Assembly: GCA_022705045.1 (NCBI GenBank)
Contig: JAKJFE010000002.1
Location: 1 to 55,034, forward strand
Direction of reading: 5' to 3'
From: Pseudomonadota bacterium
Lineage (GTDB): Bacteria > Pseudomonadota > Gammaproteobacteria > Xanthomonadales > Ahniellaceae
DNA: 55,034 bases
How positions within the stretch are numbered: position 1 is the first letter of the stretch; each line of letters starts with the position of its first letter. Made by a program: the position numbers and the translations under genes. This document shows, one piece after another, positions 48,740 to 55,034 of the stretch. The notes under the pieces were generated by a model. It made no database searches. It saw only the letters and a list, made by a program, of their open reading frames with translations, and had not been told where the DNA came from.

Positions 48740-51700
48740 CTATTGCGGACAGGCACCCAATCGCGACAGCTGGACGCGACGTGCACGATCGGCAAAGGGC
48801 CCGGCGACGGCGCTGTCGTCGAAGGCGTAGTCGAGCGTGGCGTGGGCGCAGTCATCGATGGTGAGCAGGGCGGAACCGACCTGGTGCGAGTTCAGCGTCG
48901 GTGTACCGGCCCGTGAACCGCCGGTGGTGCGGTGGATCGACACCAGCACCGACTGGCCGTACCGCTCGGGCGTGGCGCCCTGCAGGGTGAACCAGTGTTG
49001 TGCGTCGTCGTCGTCCACACCGTTGTCGGTGTCGTAGGTGAACCAGCCGGCGAGGAAGCTGCCGAAGCGCGCCCCGGTGGTGTTGAAGGTGAACCCCTGG
49101 CCGCTCTGGGCCGGATCAAGCCAGGCGCCATCGATGGCGAGGCCCTTGGGTGCATCTGCTGCCGGCTGCGTCGTGGTGCCGTCGTCACAGGCCTGGGTGC
49201 GCGGCGTCAGCCGTTGCAACGGGAAGGCACCGGCGTCGTCACCGATGCGATACCAGAACTCCATCTGGTCGCAGCCCGTGAACACCAGTTCGGCGCTGCC
49301 GACGACCTCGGCCGGGGTGACGCCGTCGGTATCGAATCGACCCTGGGCATTGCGATAGATCGGCATGGTGATGCGACCGCGTTCGTTCGTCACCTTGCCC
49401 GTCACCGTGAACCACTGCTGCTTCGACAGGGCATTGCCGCCCTCGGGCGCAAACGTGTGCCAGGCGCCGAACAGCACGTCGCCGTTCAACAGTTGCAGCA
49501 GCAGGCCCTGACCGGTCGAGGCCGGATTGAACCAGGCACCGGCCAGTGCCGATTGGCGGATCGGGCCGGTGAATCGGCTCGGCTCCGGGCGGGAGATGCG
49601 CAACACGTCGCGACCGAGTGCTGCATCGAAGCTCATCGCGCGCACCACGCCGTCGAGATCGATCGCGAACCGGCCGTCGATGTTCTGGACCGGCAAGGCG
49701 CGACGTTCGCTCGGCTGTCCGCTGGCCGGGTCGAACTGCAGCACCATCATTCCGGACGGCGATGTGTGCACGAAGCGTGCGGCGCCGTCGCGTGCGGGCT
49801 GGAGCTGGGCGTCGAGCGCGCCGGCAAAGGCGTAGTCGCCACGGCGTACCAGTTGCGCATCGAGCATCGTCACCTGGCCGCTGTACGCGTCCCGGTCGTC
49901 GCTCCTGCGCTGGAGCAGCAGCACGCCGTTCGATGACGACGATGCCGCGACCAGCGGAGTGCCCGGCTGCGACAGATCGAGTGTGCGTATCGCGCGCAGG
50001 TTGCCTTCGGCGTCATAACGCAGCAGCGACGTCGGGGAAGATTTGCCCGCCACGATCGTGCTGCCATCGCTGCCGACGGCGACGACGGACTCGCCAGCGA
50101 CAAACGGCGCCGCGACATCGAAGATCAAGCTGCCATCGCTGCGATAGCGTTGCAACCGCTTGTTGCCGTCGCTCACGCGCAACAGTGCGAGACCCTGCGT
50201 CGGATGAAAATTCCAGGCGATTTCGCCCTCGCGGCTGATGCCTTGAATCAAGGCATTGTTCCGCGTCCGCCATTCGAACGCATCACGCGACACCAAAACG
50301 ATGTTGCCGTCGACGTTCAATATCTGGGTGCCGCTAGTTTCGAGCAGACCGAGCAAGCGCTGACCTGTCTGCCGATCGAAACAGTCGGTCGCTAGAATTC
50401 CGGGGATAACCGGCACCATACCGCTGGTGCAAATAGTGCTCGCGTCGGACATGAGCGGGCCGTTCAACATGAATTGATTGTTGAAAGCGGCAGACGATGG
50501 TTCTCCGTGATCATCGATCAACACATGGTAATACTCGCCATCGACTGGACGGACTGTCATCACAGGAATCGTCGAGTTTTGCCATATGGAGATTTGGCTG
50601 CGTGTTTGCAGGGCTTGCTGCCGATCCTTCAAGATCCTGAGCATGCTTCCGGTTTCAGATACCACGCCATACTCGTTGTACGCATCTTGCGTATCGAACT
50701 GACCAAGTGCGATCACTGTCCCGTCAGCGTGTGCTTTGAAATTCTGTATCGCCTGGGCGCTGAACGTCGCGATCGTGCGGCCATCCAGTCCATAGTGAGT
50801 GAGTTGTGTTTTCGAACGGTCAAGGAACCAGAAGCCCTGATCGTGGGCGACGCCTTTGCTGGCCGAAACCAATAGTCGCGTTCGGCCTTGGCGGTCGAGC
50901 GATTGCCAAAATCGATCTCCACTCGTCACCTGCCCGTAGATGAGCACGCCCCCGTCGGCGCCAATGCCCGAACGGGTCAGCATTGCTTCGTCGGCGCGCC
51001 GTGACCAGCGGTCCGCTTCCGATGTTCCGAAGTGATGCAACTCGCCTGGACTGATGCCGGCTGCCGGGCAGAACAGGTAGAGGTCGCCGTGGCGGTCATC
51101 CGAAACGTTGGTGCTGCAGGCCGGCACGCTTGTGCTACGGACGACGTTGCCGCGGCCGTCGACCTGCAACGCGAGCGCGGCAGAGTCGTTTCCGATCAGC
51201 ACCATCGCGCCGGCGTCTTCCAGCAGCGGATTCACATCGATCACGTGCATCTCGGGATGCCCGAAGTCCGCTGCCTTCCAGCGTCGCATCCGGGCCCCGT
51301 CCTTGGTCAGATAAAGGGCCTCCGTCGGGAAGGTGCCGGCCTGGCCCCAGAAGCCTTCGACGGCGTCGGGTCGGTAGTAGGGCATGAAGTCGAAGAACCA
51401 GTAGGTCTTCCAAAGCTGCCCGCGCTGCGAACTGATCCCATACTGGTCGTCGACCAACGACATGCGCTCCGGCAAGGCGTACGGCGACAGGTCGGCGCCG
51501 GTGGTCGGGTCGAACGCGCGATTCGGGCCGATCCACAGCGCCTCGTCCGTGGTCGCGAGTTCGCCGCCGATGAAGGTCGTATTGGTGAACGTGGCATGGC
51601 GGTCGATCGTGCTTGTCCATTCCGCGGCATCACTGGCTTCGATGCCGGTGGCGATCAGGCCGAACAACAGGGCCAATCGGTAGTTCATGGGATGTTTCAT
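48740..51700 (-). CDS. Large secreted protein: propeller region plus two C-terminal tandem domains
   Basis: 986 residues from ATG 51700 (GGAG upstream; ATG 51688 possible). A signal peptide ends near residue 26. Residues about 30-700 look like irregular beta-propeller blades (repeated 'G..YL...DGA.MRRW' and 'DGSTIVAG' types) without catalytic motifs. Two homologous ~125-residue domains follow at about 718-845 and 855-986. Each opens GAWFNPASTGQG or GAWLDPAQSGQG, has FGAWHTF/LAGWFTY, a QQWFTV/QHWFTL strand and ends with a Cys-bearing LTPRTQAC/LSRLGAC. The middle (about bases 50400-51000) is AT-richer than both ends. Function unknown. Confidence 0.8.
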   Translation of the reverse strand: MKHPMNYRLALLFGLIATGIEASDAAEWTSTIDRHATFTNTTFIGGELATTDEALWIGPNRAFDPTTGADLSPYALPERMSLVDDQYGISSQRGQLWKTYWFFDFMPYYRPDAVEGFWGQAGTFPTEALYLTKDGARMRRWKAADFGHPEMHVIDVNPLLEDAGAMVLIGNDSAALALQVDGRGNVVRSTSVPACSTNVSDDRHGDLYLFCPAAGISPGELHHFGTSEADRWSRRADEAMLTRSGIGADGGVLIYGQVTSGDRFWQSLDRQGRTRLLVSASKGVAHDQGFWFLDRSKTQLTHYGLDGRTIATFSAQAIQNFKAHADGTVIALGQFDTQDAYNEYGVVSETGSMLRILKDRQQALQTRSQISIWQNSTIPVMTVRPVDGEYYHVLIDDHGEPSSAAFNNQFMLNGPLMSDASTICTSGMVPVIPGILATDCFDRQTGQRLLGLLETSGTQILNVDGNIVLVSRDAFEWRTRNNALIQGISREGEIAWNFHPTQGLALLRVSDGNKRLQRYRSDGSLIFDVAAPFVAGESVVAVGSDGSTIVAGKSSPTSLLRYDAEGNLRAIRTLDLSQPGTPLVAASSSSNGVLLLQRRSDDRDAYSGQVTMLDAQLVRRGDYAFAGALDAQLQPARDGAARFVHTSPSGMMVLQFDPASGQPSERRALPVQNIDGRFAIDLDGVVRAMSFDAALGRDVLRISRPEPSRFTGPIRQSALAGAWFNPASTGQGLLLQLLNGDVLFGAWHTFAPEGGNALSKQQWFTVTGKVTNERGRITMPIYRNAQGRFDTDGVTPAEVVGSAELVFTGCDQMEFWYRIGDDAGAFPLQRLTPRTQACDDGTTTQPAADAPKGLAIDGAWLDPAQSGQGFTFNTTGARFGSFLAGWFTYDTDNGVDDDDAQHWFTLQGATPERYGQSVLVSIHRTTGGSRAGTPTLNSHQVGSALLTIDDCAHATLDYAFDDSAVAGPFADRARRVQLSRLGACPQ

Positions 51701-51859
51701 CGTCGTCACTCCGTGGTCGTTGTCGTCGGGTCTGTGCCCGATCGAATACACGCACCCGACGGCCACGAACGATCACGCCGCGGATGCAGACAACGATACG
51801 CCTCGGTGGCGCGGATAGTTTCGAAAGGTGACGAATGCGCTGTGGTGCCCGCGCAACAA

Positions 51860-52825
51860 CTACGTCGAGGCGCGGGACACGATGTCGTCGCGCGACGGCA
51901 TGGAAAGGGCGGCACCACGGCGCTCGGTGGAGACACCGGCGAAGGCACTGGCGTAGCGGATCGCGGCGGCCAGCGGCAGCGTCGGATCGCGTGCGAGTTC
52001 GGCGGCGAGGGCGCCGTTGAACGCATCGCCAGCGCCGGTGGTGTCGATGGCATTGGCCTTGATCGCGGCGATGCGATAACTCGCCGCCGTGTCGTTGAAG
52101 GTTGCGGCATCGGCATGCGACACGAAGCAACCGGCCGAACCCAGCGTGATCACGACGCTGCCCTTGTGCAGGCGTCGGCACAGCGCATGCAACTCGACGC
52201 TTGGCATCGCGGCGACGGCGTCGGCGACCACCTGTTCGCCGAGAATGCGCAGGCACAACGCGGCGAATTCGGTCTCGTTCGGGGTGATCAGGTCGGCGAG
52301 TTCGAGCAGCGCTTCATCGACGGGCGCGTCGGCCGGTGCCGGATTCAGGATCGTGCGCCGTCCGGCCTCGCGCGCGATGGCGAGGGCGCGGAACACGGCG
52401 TCGCGGTCGACTTCGAGTTGCGCCAGCGTCACCGCTGCGGCGCGCAGGCGTGCCATTTCGGCATCGACGAAACCGGTCGACAGCACCGCGTTGGCACCGA
52501 GTGCGACCACGATGACATTGCGACCGCGCGCATCGACAAAGATGCCGGCCGAGCCGGTGGCGACATCGGCATGCACTTCGTCGACAAGGTCGATGCCGAA
52601 ACCGGTAGCCAGCGCGCGCGCGTGTTGAGCCGCAGCATCATTGCCGAGTGCGACCAGAAACGTTGTCGCGGCATGGCTGCGCGCGCAGGCCACGGCCTGG
52701 TTGAAACCCTTGCCGCCGGGTCCGGAGAGATAACGGCCGCTGCGCGTGGCGCCGGGTTGCGGCAATTCGTCGCCGATCCAGACATGGTCCTGGTTGTACG
52801 AGCCGACCACGACCACGCCGTTCAT
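51860..52825 (-). CDS. rbsK: Ribokinase (PfkB family)
   Basis: 321 residues. PfkB signature 1 is at GPGGKGFNQAVACARSHAA (about residues 35-53). Signature 2, DTTGAGDAFNGALA, lies near residue 257 and contains the catalytic base Asp. The N-terminus VVVVGSYNQDHVW is typical of ribokinases. It phosphorylates ribose at O5 with ATP. It starts 10 bases after the nupC stop; nucleoside uptake plus ribose phosphorylation suggests a salvage operon. Confidence 0.92.
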   Translation of the reverse strand: MNGVVVVGSYNQDHVWIGDELPQPGATRSGRYLSGPGGKGFNQAVACARSHAATTFLVALGNDAAAQHARALATGFGIDLVDEVHADVATGSAGIFVDARGRNVIVVALGANAVLSTGFVDAEMARLRAAAVTLAQLEVDRDAVFRALAIAREAGRRTILNPAPADAPVDEALLELADLITPNETEFAALCLRILGEQVVADAVAAMPSVELHALCRRLHKGSVVITLGSAGCFVSHADAATFNDTAASYRIAAIKANAIDTTGAGDAFNGALAAELARDPTLPLAAAIRYASAFAGVSTERRGAALSMPSRDDIVSRAST

Positions 52826-52835
52826 GCGTTCATCC

Positions 52836-54125
52836 TCAGGCGAACTGCGACAACACGCCAGCGATCGTCGCGGTCATGAAGGTCGCGATCGAACCGCCGA
52901 GCACGGCGCGCAGGCCGAGGCGGGCGAGATCGCTGCGACGTTCCGGTGCCAGTCCGCCGATGCCGCCGATCTGAATCGCGATCGACGAGAAGTTGGCGAA
53001 GCCGCACAGCGCATAGGTCGCGATCAGCGAACCGTGTTCGGTCAGGGTGACGCCGGCGACCTTGCCGTTCACGATGTCGGCGAGTTGCAGGTAGGCGACG
53101 AACTCGTTGATGACGACCTTCTGGCCGATCAAAGAACCGACGGTGTTCGCGTCCTGCCACGGCACGCCGATCAGCCAGGCGATCGGCGACAGGACGTAGC
53201 CGAACAGGTTGGCCAGGTCGGTCGGCTTGCCGAGTTGCGCGGCCAGCCCGCTCCATTCACCGAACCAGGTCAGCGGGGCATTGATCATCGCGATCAGCGC
53301 GATGAAGGCGAGCAGCATGGCGCCGATGTTCAGCGCCAGCTTGAGGCCATCGCCCGCACCGGAGGCGGCGGCGTCGATGATGTTCGAGGTGGTGTGTTCG
53401 ACCTCCATGCGCACGGTGCCGCGGGTCAGCGGTTCGCCGACTTCGGGCACCAGGATCTTGGCGATGACGAGGGTGGCGGGTGCGGCCATGATCGAGGCTG
53501 CGAGCAGGTGCTTGGCGTAGAAGCCCTGGGCCGCGACATCGGGACCGCCGAGCATCAGCACGTAGGCGGCGAGCACGCCGCCGGCGATGTGGGCCATGCC
53601 GCCGATCATCATCGTGATGAGTTCTGATTCGGTCATCCGGCCGATGTACGGGCGCACCGTCAGCGGCGCCTCGGTCTGGCCGATGAAGACGCTGGCGCAC
53701 ACCGAGGTGGTTTCCGCGCCCGACACCTTCATCACCTTGGTGATCGCCCAGGCCATCGCGCGCACGACCGCCTGCATGACGCCGAGGTGGTACAGCACGC
53801 TCATCAATGCGGCGAAGAAGATGATCGTCGGCAGCACCTGGAAGGCGAAGATGAAGCCGTACTTCGGAATGTCCATCAGCCCGCCGAACACGAAGTTCGA
53901 ACCCGCGGCGACGAAGCCCAGCACTTTCACGAACACGTCGCTGAGCCACTGGAACGCGTCCTTGCCGCCCGGCACCAGCAACACGAGCGCCGCGAAGGCG
54001 ATCTGCAGACCGATGCCGGTCAGCACCAGTGTCCAGTTGACCTGGCGCTTGTTGTTCGAGAACAGCCAGGCGATGCCGATCAGGCAGGCCAATCCGAACA
54101 GGCCGAACAGAATGCTGAAGACCAC
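52836..54125 (-). CDS. nupC: Concentrative nucleoside transporter (NupC/CNT family)
   Basis: 429 residues with 9-10 hydrophobic segments. CNT features are ASVFIGQTEAPLTVRPYI (nucleoside-binding hairpin, near residue 148), ESELITMMIGGMAHIAGGVL and LIGQKVVINEFVAYLQL with TYALCGFANFSSIAIQIGG near the C-terminus. It imports nucleosides with H+ or Na+. It forms an operon with rbsK. Confidence 0.95.
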   Translation of the reverse strand: MVFSILFGLFGLACLIGIAWLFSNNKRQVNWTLVLTGIGLQIAFAALVLLVPGGKDAFQWLSDVFVKVLGFVAAGSNFVFGGLMDIPKYGFIFAFQVLPTIIFFAALMSVLYHLGVMQAVVRAMAWAITKVMKVSGAETTSVCASVFIGQTEAPLTVRPYIGRMTESELITMMIGGMAHIAGGVLAAYVLMLGGPDVAAQGFYAKHLLAASIMAAPATLVIAKILVPEVGEPLTRGTVRMEVEHTTSNIIDAAASGAGDGLKLALNIGAMLLAFIALIAMINAPLTWFGEWSGLAAQLGKPTDLANLFGYVLSPIAWLIGVPWQDANTVGSLIGQKVVINEFVAYLQLADIVNGKVAGVTLTEHGSLIATYALCGFANFSSIAIQIGGIGGLAPERRSDLARLGLRAVLGGSIATFMTATIAGVLSQFA

Positions 54126-54199
54126 GATCCACTCCCCAAGCGCAAAGACCGGCGCAGGCTAGCGGGTCGCGACCGCCAGCCGCAACCTGCAATGCCGCA

Positions 54200-55034
54200 T
54201 CAGCGCAGGGTCGCGAAACGATCCTGGTCGCAGGCCTTGCGCTGCGCGTCTTCCAGTTCCCACGGGGGCTGCCGCGTGTCGGTGACGGCATCGGTCCTTG
54301 GCCATGCGTTGCGCAACTCGGCCAGGCGCTGGTCGGCACGCGCCTGCTCGACCGCATCGAGCTGCGACAGCGAGGCCGGTGGTTCCATCGCCTCGCCACG
54401 ACGGCTCATCTCGGAACGCGGCAACGCGATGCCACGTTCCTGCATCAGTCGCAGGATGGCCTGGGCCTCGGCGGGATCGGGTGCGATCGCCTGCTGCAGC
54501 AAGGTGCCGCGTGGACTGCGTTCCGGTGCGTAAGCGATCAACAATTGCTGCAGTGCCTCGGGCGAACCGGCTGCCGCGGCCGCGCGCATCAGTCGCTCGG
54601 CGTCGTTCTTGTAGGTGCCGAGGCGTTCGAGATTGTCGAGCGTCGCGTTCAAGCGGAAGGCGTCGCCTTTGGCGTAATGCACCAGCGACGGCACGTGGCC
54701 ACTGAGTGCGGCCGTGCGCCACCAGTCGACGTGCCCGGCGACCTGGGCATCACTCAAACCCTTGCAGCGCGCATCCAGCGCCGCGGCGTAGTCGACCTGG
54801 CGCTGGGCCATGTCGAGCATGCGCGACTCCCATTCCGCCTGCCGCGGGTCCGTGTTGCCCGACGGCGGCCGGTTCTCCATGCGGCGGGTCGCACGATCAA
54901 GATCCTGAATGATCGCCTCGCGCCAGACGCATTGCTGCAATTCGATCGCGAGACGGCAGGCCGCCTTGCCGTCGCCGCGTTCTGCCCGCGCTTTCAGCGT
55001 GTCGTAGATGTCGGCGATCTTCGCGTCGAGTGGC
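54200..55034 (-). CDS. Unknown Ala-rich helical protein (5' end cut by right edge)
   Basis: The frame is open to the right edge, giving at least 277 residues; the real start lies outside. The visible part is entirely helical and Ala/Arg/Leu-rich, with short repeats such as DAERLMRAAAAAGSPEALQQ and LKARAERGDGKAACRLAIEL that look like Sel1 or TPR-type units. Several cysteines (CRLA, QQCVW, RCKGL, CDQDR) are scattered through it. No enzyme motif is seen. It may be a periplasmic or scaffold protein. It is upstream of nupC on the same strand with a 74-base gap, so co-transcription is possible. Confidence 0.65.
   Translation of the reverse strand, partial: PLDAKIADIYDTLKARAERGDGKAACRLAIELQQCVWREAIIQDLDRATRRMENRPPSGNTDPRQAEWESRMLDMAQRQVDYAAALDARCKGLSDAQVAGHVDWWRTAALSGHVPSLVHYAKGDAFRLNATLDNLERLGTYKNDAERLMRAAAAAGSPEALQQLLIAYAPERSPRGTLLQQAIAPDPAEAQAILRLMQERGIALPRSEMSRRGEAMEPPASLSQLDAVEQARADQRLAELRNAWPRTDAVTDTRQPPWELEDAQRKACDQDRFATLR

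Overview
This 55 kb window is GC-rich, densely coded chromosomal DNA from a gammaproteobacterium, most likely of the order Lysobacterales (Xanthomonadales). That is inferred from gene content: a pilW-pilX-pilY1-pilE minor-pilin cluster, a short H-NS-type protein, paired DUF4124 proteins, large secreted beta-propeller proteins (one ending in LFADSFD) and several intergenic palindromic repeat families. No tRNA, rRNA, CRISPR array or prophage was seen.

Layout. 1-5.2 kb: end of a type IV pilus minor-pilin operon (pilW partial, pilX, pilY1, pilE). 5.2-7 kb: etfBA on the minus strand; the matching ETF-ubiquinone oxidoreductase is at 19.5-21.1 kb. 7.1-12 kb: a RIO-type kinase, a YkgJ-like Cys-cluster protein, a Ser/Thr kinase with C-terminal helical repeats, and an ATP-grasp enzyme. 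12-14.3 kb is a damaged region: the 5' ends of two unrelated genes (a Ser/Thr kinase and an Asp-box/BNR protein) are fused tail to tail near 12350, an intact IS630-type element sits just upstream of the BNR remnant, and palindromic repeats follow. 14.35-19.4 kb: a NYN-domain protein with a Cys/His insertion and a large secreted C25 (gingipain-type) protease.

21.2-25.6 kb holds a compact RiPP locus: a lasso-type asparagine-synthetase-like cyclase, a 63-residue precursor with a textbook lasso leader (YxxPxL...G...T at -2) and a core that allows a Gly1-Asp8 ring, an HPr-kinase-like protein, a PqqD-like recognition protein, and a translationally coupled ThrE-type exporter. No leader peptidase (B2), ABC transporter or isopeptidase is present in the locus.

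25.7-29.7 kb: H-NS-like protein, a conserved coiled-coil protein, proS and two DUF4124 proteins. 29.8-35.2 kb is a tight seven-gene operon: pssA, a GAF-SpoIIE phosphatase, an RsbW-like kinase, a STAS protein, MlaE, MlaF and an MgtE-like transporter, with junctions that abut or overlap by 1-4 bases. It looks like a partner-switching module wired to a phospholipid transporter. 35.2-39.4 kb: an SPFH protein flanked by palindromic repeats, a prolyl oligopeptidase lipoprotein and a YebC-family protein. 39.4-51.7 kb: a low-GC secreted beta-propeller protein, an rhlE-rnt-fmdB operon, a polysaccharide deacetylase, a YdjM-like membrane protein, dusB, a DUF4344 metallopeptidase and a second large secreted repeat protein. 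51.8-54.1 kb: nupC-rbsK nucleoside/ribose salvage, then a gene cut by the right edge.

The two most interesting systems are the peptidase-less lasso/kinase locus and the partner-switch/Mla/MgtE operon.
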